The translations under genes were made by a program, and so were the position numbers. A stretch of DNA of 64,000 nucleotides from Corticium candelabrum (Eukaryota; Porifera; Homoscleromorpha; Homosclerophorida; Plakinidae), in the NCBI RefSeq assembly GCF_963422355.1, contig NC_085106.1, positions 4,040,247 through 4,104,246 on the forward strand, in the 5' to 3' direction. A model generated the notes under the pieces. It did no database searches. It was not told the origin of the DNA and saw only the letters and a program-made list of their open reading frames with translations. Each line of letters starts with the position of its first letter. Position 1 is the stretch's first letter. Below are positions 47,201-58,252 of this stretch, piece after piece.

Positions 47201-50200
47201 GAATGTAATCCATACCTTACTATCAGTCTGCCTTAGTGTGATTTGCAGAGGCAGAGTTTCAGTCAATACATCAAAACCAAACAATTTACAAAAGGTATGA
47301 TCCTAAAACACTCCCCCAAATCCATCGTACATTTTATATCTAAAAAATTTCACAGATAACACCAACTTGCCATGCCCACATGCCAGACTCATGTACCATG
47401 CCCATACCGCTACTCCTTCCAAGAATCCTGGCTAGAACCCTGAAAATGCAATACAGCACTGTACCAACCCTTGCATAATTATCTACTCATTCTCAATATT
47501 CGCAAGTTCAAAAGCTTCTTTGAAACATGTCCCTAGACAAACGAACAACAGAAGCCAGCATGTAAGGGCTAAAACAAGCAATAAGCTGTCATTTTTCATT
47601 TTGGTAACATACTACCTTCACAATTGCCAACTGTTGACAAGCAAAAAGTGCAGCAAAACTACTTCACATTCAGCACATAGAGCACAAAAAACGCTTAAGA
47701 GTAATCTTCTAACCTAGCATGAGGTCTCAGTAGTGGAAATAAAGCCCGACACACATTAAGGGTACCAGTGAAGTTGACACGAACTGTTTCTCGAGCTTGC
47801 TCTGCCAAAGGGGCAGTGCTTGCTGGCTAAGAAACCACCAACCTTAAATTTAGTCATCTTCATTCAGTTGTTGATGATGCATGTAACAGCTGACCTTGTA
47901 GGCAATAGCTGCATTATTCACCAAGACGTCTAAGCCCCCATATTTCTTTTCAAGAAAATTTTTGAACTCCTGAATGCTTTCGGAATTTGATATGTCAAGC
48001 TGCTGATAAATGACTCTTACACTTTGTTTCTCCAAATCAGTTTGAGATTGTTGTCCTCTAGAAGGATCACGTGCTGCAACAAAAACCAACTACAGTTGTC
48101 ACCAAAATATTCTAATGCAATCAGTTATATTGTATCTGCATTGTATTCATATAAAAAGATATAGCCATTTAACAATAACATCATTACTTGCCAATAAATG
48201 ACTCAGTTAATGTACTGCAGTCAAGACAAAGACTTAAATGCTGTCACAGACAGACTGATACACAGACAGACATGCAAGGTTGAAACAGACAAACAGACAT
48301 TGTCACAACAGACAGCTATACAAAAAGCTAGACAGCTAGCAGTAGCGGATACAGGGGACCCGTTGAGCAACACACGCGACCCTCTCTGAATGATACTGAA
48401 CAACAGACTGTCTTAACTCAGCGTACTATGTTTAGCTACGTAAGTGAACTGTACTACATTTGTTGTACAGCTGATCAAGCCGTTTTGGAAACCTCCAGTG
48501 CATTAACTCCCGTAGCTACGCCATCTCAGTTTTGACTTCTAGCTCCAAGACATGTGCTTCGCACTTCATCTGATTACATGGCTGGGGCATTTTCTGCATG
48601 TGTCACGCATTCTACATGTGCATGCCAATGAAACCTGGTCGAGCTGAGTGTGCTATAAGACACTTATCCTTGCAAAGTTCAAAGTTTTGATTTCTGCTCT
48701 ACACACAATGTCAACTCATTCTACCTCCGTTTTCTGAAAAACCACATGTACTCTTTTGACAACATTCTCTGTGAATTGGCTTCAAACCTGACAGAGCTGA
48801 AGACAAAACCGCTACTCGACAATATTGGTGGTTCATACAGTCTAAAGGGCAAGCCCAAGAGGGGCCAACAGCTGTCAATGTTTTGTCATGACACAATTGC
48901 AGAGCAGCTTGTACAAGAAGATGCACAAAATTTGTGCCCTGTTGCCATTGTTGGAGATGGCAATTGTCTCTTCAGGACGTTCTCTACTCTGTTTAGCAGA
49001 AAGGAGAGAAAAGATTACATAGATCTAAGGGTCCGTACAGCCATTGAGGTATACACTAATACCTCGGTTATCCGGCCCTCAAAGCTCTGGGCACATCGCT
49101 CTACCGGGCAGTCCCAGTAACCACGTGTGAAAACGTTTTTACATAAATGCGCATGCGCAATATTGCATGCAATGAAATGGCGACAAGTAAGCCGAGGCGG
49201 ACTGTACTTACACTTGAGAAAAAGAGAAATCAAGAAAGAGAAGTCTCAACGTCGCGAGACGTAGCTGAGATTTTGAACTGCCAAAGTCAACTGTTGAAAA
49301 CATTTGGAAAGATTGAGAAAACATCGTGTTCGGTGCAGAGAACCCGACTGTCACCAAGCGGTGATGTAGTCTCACGTAACCAGATCCCTCTCCGCAGCGT
49401 CATACTTCCGGGCAAAATGGGGTCTGGTGAGCAGCCTTTGATGTCACTGTGTAACGAGTAGCCAGAACTGGCTATCTAAAGACCAGATTTGGTTTCTTAA
49501 GCCCCGTCCACACTGGCAGCTGGATCACGATAAATCCAATTCATATCGTGTGGTGGTTTCAATCTCAATCGGATTGAATCCAATTAGAAATAGTGGGCAT
49601 TACTTCCACATATGCTACGCGTGTAGTCGGACCATCTAACGTTCCTCACTCGCCTTTGTTCTCACTCACCTTACATCGCTGTACGAATGCTTTCCACAAG
49701 GAAAGAAGCCACACGTACACATCTGTCATCAGTCACGTGATATCAAAAATGAGGCAGAGGTAGCGTTTTCAAAGTGCAGTGTGGACGCACGCTATCCCAA
49801 TTGGATCTTGATCCAGTCTGGTCTAGTGCGGGTGGACACGGCTATATATGCTTCACTAAAGACCAGCCTCGTATGCAAGCAGTGCAATCCTACGTCATTA
49901 GCTTCTCTTGTTTCATACAAAACAACTTGAAGACTACGGCTAGAGTCGTTGCTGTTTGTAAAATCTGCACGTCTACAGCAACAATTAAACACGGCCATGG
50001 GAACGTTGACGTTGGCTGGCTCGACATCATACGTCTAGCTAGCATTGTGCGCTCATGTCACCTGAGACAGAATGCAAACGCACTGGATGGATGTAAATGC
50101 ACTCAATGCTGTTTGCTGTTTGATGTGTAGAGCGGCCGCCGACAGTCCAGATTGAACGATATCTGGTCCTGAAATTGAAGGACTTGGAGCTGACGTCATC

Positions 50201-51475
50201 GAAAGTAGATGAGTCGTTTTCCTGTGTTTGGGTAATCATCTCATGTGTTTTGTGCATTGCTTTACATGGAGTACGCTTGCATTCAGTCTCCGTTGTGACA
50301 CAAGCACACAACGGTACATACGACGTCGATCATGACAGATTGCCTAATTATCTAAGAGATGGAAGCCTGTCCACGTTCCCACGGCTGCATTTAATTATTG
50401 CTCTAGACATGCAGATTTCACAAACAGCAACGACTCTAGCTGTAGTCTTGGAGTTGTTCTCTATGCAACAAGAGAAGCTAATTGAGATAGCATTGCACTG
50501 CTTGCATACCAGTCTGGTCTTTAGTAAAGCATTTAAGAACCAAATCCGGTCTTTAGATAGCCGATGTCTGGCTACGTGGCACACAGCAACATCAAAGGCT
50601 GTTCACCAGACCCAATTTCACCTGGAAGTATGACTAGGCAGAAAGGGGTCTCGATGGCGGTGTATCGTACGTGGATCACAGTTTCCTCTCTTAGCTATGT
50701 TCAAGTCACTATACCCTGATCTATAATGATAATACACACAACATGAAACATGACATATTGTAAATTTGACCCTCTGAGATATGGATATGTCCCAGTTACG
50801 AACGGTGCCCGGTTCCAAAGTGCCCGGTCCCAAAGTGCCCAGATACCCGACGTATTAGTGTAGTTAACAACATGTTGCTTTAGCTATACTATTTTCTGGT
50901 AGATTAAATATTTACACTTTAATTACTAGGTTTGTCTGACAGTGCGGCATTATATAGAGCACACACCTTACATTCAATGATTGGCTAGGCTAACACATCA
51001 CTCAGGATAATTTGTCGGTAACGTCTCGTAGTGACTTATCAGTTTTATCATTTATTTATTTATATTTTTAGTGGAAGACTCTTCCAGACTCAAGGTCATC
51101 CTGCGTGACCCCATCTAAGATTTTCTGTATCCGCTCCTGGCTAGGCTGACAGAGAAATACAAACAGACAAAGAGATAAAGAGATTTGTTTTATTTTCAAA
51201 AATTGATTACTATAGTACACAACACATTGGCAGCAAATTAAAGGATTCAAAAAATAACTAATGCATGGAAGATGCCCACTGTCCACAAGCCGCATAGAAA
51301 AGTCCGTAATTTCCAAACAATTTAATTAATAGTGTTTGCAAGCAGTTTCCTGTAGCAGCCAAATGGACAAAAAGTCACCAAGAGATTGTTACCCTAATTG
51401 ATCATGTAGAATATCCTCACATGTTCAAAATGCTAAGCACTTGGTTTACTAAAACTGTCTTTTCCATCTTCGGGG

Positions 51476-51538
<63 letters not shown>

Positions 51539-52434
51539 TCGCGTAGTATACTTTTAACATAGCTAAAAATATATGAAACAAGTCTAAACATTTTGAGAAA
51601 ATGATGGGTATGTAGGGATGTGTATGTACTTATGTCATTTATGCCCATCTCCTACATCACACTCTTTTTACCTATATCGCTTGCAGCAGTTGTGAATGTG
51701 ATGTACAAGATGGGCATAAATGACATAAGTACATACCCATCCCTACATACCCATCATTTTCTCAAAATGTTTTTAGACTTGTTACCTAATTGATCATGTA
51801 GAATGTCCCAATACCAAAGACATTTGAAATTATCCAAAGTGACAAAAGTGTACATAGTTATAGGCATGTTCCCAGGTTGCCTGGAAACCCCAGAGTAAAA
51901 GTCAAAGTTCGTCGTACGATTGAGACAAACAACACACAGCGAGAAATAAGTTGTCTATAACTAAGTTATAGAATAGAATGACGTTGACAATAATTATAAT
52001 GGTTTTGAATTAATAGATAACCTCATTGTTATTAACATTGACTGTAATCCCCCTGCCTATTATATTAAACACCTGTGTAGTACCATACTATGTAGTACTC
52101 ATGCAGCACTGACTGCCAATCAAGGTCGAGTCACTATTATGAAGCGGCAAGACTACTTGTCGTTGACTAATACTTATGAAATTGTTTACAAAAACATTTA
52201 CACGTACAGATAGAAACAACACAATTAACTAATTAATTAATTAACTATTGACTAACAGTCTTAATTTCGTACCTGCTAAAATCACATCTCCCTCAAACTG
52301 TGTAGCGAGAGATTTGACTATAGCAAATCCAATCCCCTTATTTCCACCAGTTACCTAAACAAGACATGGAAATTCTACACAACAAAACATTATCCATTTA
52401 TTGGTAGTACCACGGCCACTCTTGGAGCACTCAT
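44254..52434 (-). CDS. CBR1: Carbonyl reductase 1-like SDR, 9 exons, 273 aa
   Basis: ATG at 52434 (MSAPRVAV). Exons 52411-52434, 52273-52354, 47895-48073, 47714-47826, 46462-46584, 46352-46404, 45554-45648, 44400-44463 and 44254-44342 total 822 nt in one frame, against 277 aa in human CBR1. NADPH-binding TGGNKGIG, NAA-type motif DVLVNNAAIAYK, active-site Ser in VVNVASS, YxxxK in SAYGTSK, and the family motif CCPGWVKTDMAG; it ends KRKKVVDW. The classical-SDR catalytic set is therefore intact. Such enzymes reduce quinones, prostaglandins and other carbonyls in the cytosol. Intron 2 (about 4.2 kb) holds most of the mobile DNA. Confidence 0.9.
46960..47442. mobile_element. hAT-like MITE, CAGGGTTC terminal repeats
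   Basis: Starts CAGGGTTCCAGCCAGG and ends CCTGGCTAGAACCCTG, in a CBR1-like intron. CAGGG termini suggest the hAT superfamily. An exact 8-bp target duplication is not visible (AAAAT is shared). The interior has short repeats of the type CCCGCTACGCCTT. Confidence 0.65.
48240..48310 (+). repeat. Degenerate ACAG-rich repeat
   Basis: Imperfect ACAGAC/ACAG units, in CBR1-like intron 2. Confidence 0.6.
48746..49055 (+). pseudogene. OTU-domain protein fragment
   Basis: Open frame MYSFDNILCELASNLTELKT ... DAQNLCPVAIVGDGNCLFRT ... LRVRTAIEVYTN. VGDGNCLFRTFS carries the Asp and nucleophile Cys of OTU cysteine proteases. The catalytic His half is absent because the homology stops at about 49055, where pogo-like sequence begins. 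It is antisense in an intron of the CBR1-like gene and is probably a transposon-borne or retrocopied OTU fragment. Confidence 0.6.
49056..49350 (+). mobile_element. pogo/Tigger-like fragment (5' end and HTH start)
   Basis: The left end (TACACTAATACCTCGGTTAT) is followed by MATSKPRRTVLTLEKKRNQE and STSRDVAEILNCQSQLL. This resembles the CENP-B/Psq-type helix-turn-helix that starts pogo transposases (RR..LTLEKK...I.....G.S.RDVAE.F.C). It breaks off after about 60 residues at the palindrome. Confidence 0.65.
49385..50660. repeat. Large foldback (inverted repeat) element
   Basis: The left arm (about 49385-49499 plus 49844-50110) is the reverse complement of the right arm (about 50245-50660) with roughly 10-15% divergence. 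Examples are GGTCTGGTGARCAGCCTTTG, CTATCTAAAGACC, GGTATGCAAGCAGTGCAATR and TAGAGTCGTTGCTGTTTGT. The centre is near 50130-50240. No coding family is recognised. Arms this long would extrude as a cruciform or fold back in RNA. Confidence 0.8.
49500..49843. mobile_element. 344-bp MITE inside the left palindrome arm
   Basis: Ends AGCCCCGTCCACACT... and ...GTGCGGGTGGACACGGCT are imperfect inverted repeats, and the insert is missing from the right arm, where TTCTTAAATGCTT is continuous. This marks it as a later insertion. GCCCCGTCCACACT ends are common in hAT-like MITEs. Confidence 0.7.
51070..51147 (-). other. Orphan SDR-like exon
   Basis: After an acceptor (ctgtcag), a short frame reads PSQERIQKILDGVTQDDLES before a stop. 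It resembles the LQQKF...ITEEEL loop of carbonyl reductases but is out of order relative to the CBR1-like exons. It could be an alternative last exon or a relic of a partial duplication. Confidence 0.3.
51386..51815. repeat. Long near-perfect hairpin flanked by a direct repeat
   Basis: Arms 51573-51647 and 51706-51782 are almost exact reverse complements (AAGTCTAAACATTTTGAGAA, ATGATGGGTATGTAGGGATG, CATTTATGCCCATCT) around a 58-bp loop. Outside, about 30 bp (TTGTTACC..TAATTGATCATG, then TAGAAT) occur as a direct repeat at about 51386 and 51779. An (AC)n tract lies between the left direct repeat and the left arm. Confidence 0.8.
51483..51535 (+). repeat. (AC)n microsatellite
   Basis: About 26 AC units. 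Confidence 0.95.
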
Positions 52435-53974
52435 TTCGAACAGCAGAGGATAGTGTCTGCGCAGTCGTTCATGCAAGCAAACAAACTTATAGCAAGGCTT
52501 CAAGAAAAACCTAATTTCTACATACGGGACTTTATTTAAGTTCCCGGAAGCTTATAGCCTCGAGTGTCCAGCCGATGGCGACCTCGCACACTATGACAGG
52601 CCCTGAGGGGCAGATGTCTACGAGCAAGATCAGTTTATGCATTTGATAGAGAATTTTTTGAGTGAATGGAGTCTCATTAGCAGTGTACAGAAGGCAAAAT
52701 AAAGGCTAGAGGTTGCATGTGTTTTCAGCAAAACATGTGCTTTACTTTGAAAAAATAGAGTTAGAATCATAATCAGTATCTGTGTGCATGCATTGTGGCC
52801 TGTATGTTATTGAGTTTTCTGACATGCATACTGCAACTGTAAATTAAAAATTTTAAAATACTAAAATTCAAATTTTGATTTTTTAAAAGATTTAAATTTG
52901 AAAATTTAATACATGTTTGAAAAAGAAACGTTAAATTAAAAATTAAAATTTAAAATTTAAATACTAAAATTGAGAAATAGAAATTTGAAAATTTTTGAAA
53001 TTTTAAACTTTGATGTTAAAAAAGACTTTGGCAATTGAAAATTTAAAATTTTTAATATGAAATTTTTAAATTTAAAATTTTTAAATTAAAATTTTTTAAT
53101 TTTAGTATTTAAATTATTAATTTCTATTTAACGTTTTCATATATCTAGCTATATATAGTTGGTGATCAAGTTTTTTGAAAGTTGAATAATTGATTAAAGA
53201 AGTTAATATACAGAGGCGGCTACAGCTCCTTTAAAGGGGAGGAACAAAAATTTGGTCACAGACTGATGCCATTTTGATTTTAACTTAACATGGTTGGTTT
53301 GCCATTGTATTTGTGACAAAAGTAGCCAGAGCAGCATCCACACAAATGATCACGACAATGTGTATATACAATCAAGCAAGTTTAGTTAACTTTGCTGAAA
53401 CGAGAGAGTCCAGTATATTGGAGGGACAATGCTCCCAGATGCCTCTTTGCTCCCTGTTCCACCATCCTTGTGATAACTTAAATAAGATGCTGTCTATTAT
53501 ATATACAAAGCGATGCGTTTCCAAAGCATTAGTGTTTAGAAATTAAAAATATAAATATTTATTATTGTCTATAAGCAAATCTTGGGATTATGCACGTACT
53601 CAACCACAGAAAGACTATATGATTAATTGAAATCCTGCAACTGAAATAAGGGATAAATTTGGAATGACGGAGTCGATAGAAAGAGGTATTGCCTAGTTAG
53701 TAAGTTTGGACATTTCAGATGGCTTGGGCAGATTACTAGAATGGCAGAGGCCTAACGTGTCTAGTTTCGTATTGATTTGACAAGTAACACTCTTGATTGT
53801 TGTCAAATTATGCTGGAGGACATAGTCATTAATTAAAGATATGATAATTCTTAGCATTCAAAAGTCAAATTGGTATTCATGCAGTAGCTCAAACACGAAG
53901 GAATGGTATTGCATACAGTAACGTGAAAGAGTTTGGAACTGCTACTGTTTTATCTGTTAGGCTTATAATTACAT
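52435..53974. other. Intergenic between CBR1-like gene and PARP-like copy B; AT-rich self-complementary tract
   Basis: No gene seen. 52838-53110 is a tract of nested AAATTT/TTTAAA words (AAATTTAAAATTT, TTTAAATTTAAAATTT) able to form many alternative hairpins. The frame at 53313 has no family resemblance. Confidence 0.55.
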
Positions 53975-54305
53975 GCAGTTGCAAGCAGCAATTTAAGTCT
54001 TGGAGTTTTGTATACATATCAAGTCGGAAACAGACGCCCCAACTGCACAATGACCATGCAAGACACGCTTGCGAATGGTTCAGTTTCTCAGCCAAAGTCT
54101 ATTTATATAGTACTCAAGTCCTGTCATAACTTTCAGGCTAAACAACAATTCGCATTTTATGAGTACACATTAAAACGTGCTGACAGTGGTAAGCAACAAC
54201 TAATTTCGTTCCAACTGCTGCAATGCTCGGAGGATAAAATACCAAATGGCGCAACCAAACTGATAAACGCAGTGCTTGGACTATAGTCCAGACAAAAGTC
54301 CTGCA

Positions 54306-54779
54306 CTAACGATAAGTAATGAGATAGAATGGAAATGCTTTGTCGTTATTGTAGGTGACGTAGATACGGCTACTGCTACTGACGCCTGTAACGGTATCGA
54401 ATCTTACTGTGTGACCGCTGGAAGATTTTTTCTCTGGTGGCATTCGCAGAGATTTATCGCCACGAAGACTGATAGACTCTCCAGTTAGGACTTTAGCTAG
54501 AAACATCTGCATTCCCACTAAACTTCGGTAACAGAAACCGTCAGAATAGCTCGCGTTCTCTGCAAAGTAGCAACCCCAACCCCATCTTCCAGCGCAAAAT
54601 CTCATGTCAAATCCTTCTTCACTCAAGTAGATCTTTTCAGGATTTGTTGAGCTTGTTCCATGAAACAATTCCTTCTCTTTGACGCTGCCCTCGTTCTTTT
54701 CTCTCATGCGTTCCATGTGTTGACAATACTTGCGCCACAACCAAACATTTTGAATTCGTTCAAGTTTGACAATTTGAAC
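54306..54779 (-). CDS. Copy B catalytic exon: mono-ADP-ribosyltransferase domain
   Basis: Begins at acceptor tatttag with VQIVKLERIQNVWLWRKYCQ, the family entry (V..I.RIQN..LW..Y). The NAD-binding His sits in ELFHGTSSTNPEKIYLSEEG, the Tyr in GWGCYFAENASYSD, and the third position is Ile in SSSRIYVTYNN, as in PARP10/14-type mono-transferases rather than Glu as in PARP1. All three are intact, unlike copy A. Confidence 0.82.
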   Translation of the reverse strand, partial: VQIVKLERIQNVWLWRKYCQHMERMREKNEGSVKEKELFHGTSSTNPEKIYLSEEGFDMRFCAGRWGWGCYFAENASYSDGFCYRSLVGMQMFLAKVLTGESISLRGDKSLRMPPEKKSSSGHTVRFDTVTGVSSSSRIYVTYNNDKAFPFYLITYR

Positions 54780-55075
54780 CTAAATATTTATCCAGAAAAC
54801 ATTACATGGGCCAACATTGGTAGCTAGAGATAGCGTGCGAATGCCGTTACCTCGGGCATGCTTTCACGCATTCTGTTTAGAACACGTTTGTATTCTCCTG
54901 CTGCAGGATTGACAAATTTTAAAATAGGCTGGTTTGGATCAACAGGTAGTTCCCATTCAGGAGGTGGCTCCCATTCAGGCTGCTTTGAGGACTGCTGGAG
55001 TTGAATAATTTTTTCCTACAAATTATTTAACACGTTTATAAATTAATTAATTGCTGTTAATTTACATAATTCATA

Positions 55076-56843
55076 CTTGCAAGTCTTGTACAAAGTTGTC
55101 TACACGATTCTTAAACCCTCCAACTGTTGCAACTGAAGGTCCACTGTCGGGTGATTGTGAAAATTGTATTCTTAACCCGTACGCTTCGCCATATTGCTTG
55201 ATTATCGTTTGAATGCTGGTTGATAAAGTGTTAGGGATAGGTACCTCTTTTGTTTTTATTGTTTCTCTAATCAACGCAGTTAACTCCGCTACTCCAGCCT
55301 CAACATCAGTTGGTTGACCACGAATATGTACGTCGACATCTTCAAAGGACATTGCAAGTTTTGGAAAGCTACAAGTCGTGTTTGTACTGGCGACTTGTCT
55401 TTTTATTGATCGCTTCATTTTCGTTGAGTTGTTCGTTTGTTCCATTTTCTTCAGATCAACCGTGTAAGTGTACTTGTTTGGTGTTATATAAATTCTGCTC
55501 TGACCCTCGGCGTGTGCCGTTTCTATTGCGGAAGAGGAAATTTTGTCATACCGTTCATAGCAACCGTCATTTCCTCTATAGAACCACGCGCATCTGACAG
55601 TGGCAACAATTCTTTTAATTCGCCTACTTTTGAACGTTATAAGGTTGGTTTGTATCATGGAACTAAAATCTACCTTGTAGGTAAACATCTTTATTTGAAT
55701 GGTCGCTGTCTGGACGCTAGCCTGAAATTGTTCTTCTATTGCTTTGGCAGCTGCTACATCATAATTGTTAAAACTGCCACTGTCGTCTTCATACAACCAA
55801 AGAAATGATGCTACGGGTGGCTGCAGGTCTGGAAGTTTCACAATTGTGGAAACGTCGGCACTAAATTTATTTTCAAATTCTTCGACCAGTTTAGGATCAG
55901 GAGGCAAAACTATCTCGATCTTACTCACACTAGAATCAGAGCAAGACTCGAGGTATTGTCGACTTGCTTGTATAGTAACTTCTGCGCAATTCTTGATTGG
56001 CAATTGAGATGAACCAGCCTTTAGGGCAGGTATAGCTACGGTAGTCGCGTTCCGTGTCCCTGCTTTACGCAATGAGCTTGAGACGGCAGCCCGAAACAAC
56101 TCGCGATCCCTAGAGTTGAAAGTTGATGCAGCGCAACCGGGAACGACAGCAAATACGAGCCACTCGCATCTCAACTCTCCAGCTTCGATTGCTACAGAAC
56201 TACCTTCTTCTGCCATTCCGTGCAATTTAACGTAATCATTTAGCTGACTCTGTATAGAGATACCTCCTGCGTTTGACAAAATCTTTGCCAAGCCTGTTGT
56301 TGTGTCGAGACTGGAGTTTGCGGCACAAATGATAGCATCTACTTCAGTGTCCAGCAAATTCTTGATTCTAAGTTCTAAAACCCTTTCTTGACCAGCATTG
56401 GTAATTGGACGTTTGGCAACTAGACCTTTTTCTGGCCATTTTATTTCGACACAATTTTTGATCTCCAACCTTCTAATACTCGACCCAACTGCAAAATTTT
56501 GCAGAGCAACTGCTTCAACAGAATCAAAATGTACCATTTCTGTTGTAAAACTGCGCGTCAATTCTAGAGCTTTTGTAGAGAGCCACTGGAGAACTGTAGA
56601 TACCCCATTTTGTGTCCCAATCATTGCAATAGGGTCATCTTTCTCTTTCTCAACACGGACATTCACTTTCTTAGCAGAAGAATACAATTCAGGACGAATC
56701 TTCTTCCAGATACATGACGCTACTAAACGATCAGTTTCAAACATCTTTTTCACTTTCGTTTCTCCTTCTCTCACTTCTGTTGGTTGCCTGCAATACAAAA
56801 ACCCTTTCTTCTCCTGGAGCTTGACTTTGATTTTCTGACCCAT
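55076..56843 (-). CDS. Copy B large exon: macro, two WWE, KH-like
   Basis: Open for 590 codons without interruption. Residues about 140-300 form the macro domain: VDAIICAANSSLD, then GLAKILSNAGG, VFAVVPGCA, TVAIPALKAGSSQLPIKNCA, the expected order of ADP-ribose-binding loops. Residues about 335-410 are WWE1 (YKVDFSSMIQTNLITFKSRR), about 410-480 WWE2 (YTYTVDLKKMEQTNNSTKMK), and the remainder is KH-like (VDVHIRGQPTDVEAGVAELT). The N-terminal FLYCRQPTEVREGE region results from a deletion that joined RRM1's end to a former intron acceptor. Confidence 0.8.
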
Positions 56844-57555
56844 AAACTCTCTGTTATGATAACGTCTTACAGCAGCTTGTGCGTCAGTCAGGTTACGAAA
56901 ATTAACAAATGCATATGCAAAACATCGCGATGGATCTCGTTTGACGACAACACTGGTAATTCCTACCGGCTCTCGAAAAGTAATTCGAGAGCCTATCTTC
57001 TGTCACTCTTGTGTCTAGATTACCCACCCACACATGTCCTGGTATTTCGGAAAGACTTAAAGAAGCGTCAAAGCTAGTGCAAGCCGGAGATATGTCCCGA
57101 TCAGTGTAGTATCTGCGTTTCATGTCTCAGTGTCCTATAAAACCAAAAAATTAAGATTTTTACTGCAAGTGCAGCAAACATATTGATTGTGTAAAATCAT
57201 TCTACTAGAAATTTTAAACTTTACTATTTATATTGAAATATTGAAACTGATTGACAATATAACGAGTAGAGTAACTATTATGTTGAGAAATAGACAGCAA
57301 CTGTTGTATATCCTTTATCGATGTCGCCGGTTTAGATAATAAACAACACGCTCCGTGCGAACCATCCGATGCCAGGTACGGGCATTTTAAATTTAGTAGA
57401 GATCCGATGCGCCGTATTAAAGAAATTCGAGTGCGAGTGGGAGTTCAATCAGCAAGAAATCGAGTCTTCACGCGCAAGACGACGACTAGATCCGTCGTTG
57501 TCGGCCTCCACCGGTTCGGCGTGGGGATCAGACTTGGGGCGGCGGAGATACGTGC

Positions 57556-57893
<338 letters not shown>

Positions 57894-58105
57894 TTTTATG
57901 TATACATTTGTGATGTAAGTAAAGCAAAGAAATTGAACTAATTAATCTAGCTAGAGAGTCGGTGAACCAACTGGTCCCTGTGAACAAAATAGTCTGCGCT
58001 GTGCGGCGGTCCCGGGGGTACGGAATGCGTAAACAAGATAGTCCCATGCATGTAAAGGAAATAGGAACAATTATGAAAAATTCCCCGTAATTAAATAGGT
58101 ACCGA
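57894..58105. other. Unassigned spacer
   Basis: No gene seen. It contains early copies of the TCCCTGTGAACAAAATAGTC motif related to the tandem repeat that follows. Confidence 0.5.
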
Positions 58106-58252
58106 TAGAGTCCCCATGAGCAAGTTCCTAGTCCCTGTGAGCAAATCCCTAGTCCCCGTGAGCAAATTCCTAGTCACCGTGAGCAAATCCCTAGTCCCCG
58201 TGAGCAAATACCGAGTCCCTGTGAGCAAATCCCTAGCCCATGTAAACTAAAC
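58106..58252 (+). repeat. Minisatellite, about 22-bp unit (TAGTCCCCGTGAGCAAATCC)
   Basis: Six to seven copies of a roughly 22-bp unit with small substitutions (CCCCGTG, CACCGTG, CCCTGTG). Diverged relatives occur at about 57968-57992 and 59750-59825 (GTGAACAAAATAGTAC). Confidence 0.85.

Larger units (their letters stand above)
53975..57397 (-). pseudogene. PARP14-like gene copy B (RRM, macro, WWE, WWE, KH, ART), frameshifted in RRM1
   Basis: ATG at 57123 (MKRRYYTDRDISPACTSFDA). Three coding exons: 55076-57123, 54851-55015 and 54306-54779. RRM1 starts GHVWVGNLDTRVTEDRLSNY, but one extra A near 56963 (AGGAATTACC against the expected AGGATTACC) throws it out of frame. From MGQKIKVKLQEKKG the frame is open for 590 residues: macro domain (TEVDAIICAANSSLDTTTGL), WWE1 (FLWLYEDDSGSFNNYD), WWE2 (CYERYDKISSSAIETAHAEG), KH-like tail. 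The ART domain follows with HGTSS, GWGCYFAENASYSDGF and FPFYLITYR. An H-Y-I triad implies mono-ADP-ribosylation. Translation could still begin at the internal Met at 56843, giving a protein without RRM1; RRM2 is absent. Confidence 0.75.

Noticed and set aside
51068..51316. Treating the orphan SDR-like exon as an exon of the CBR1-like gene
   Set aside because: The nine-exon model is complete and in frame without it, and its position is out of order relative to the SDR fold.
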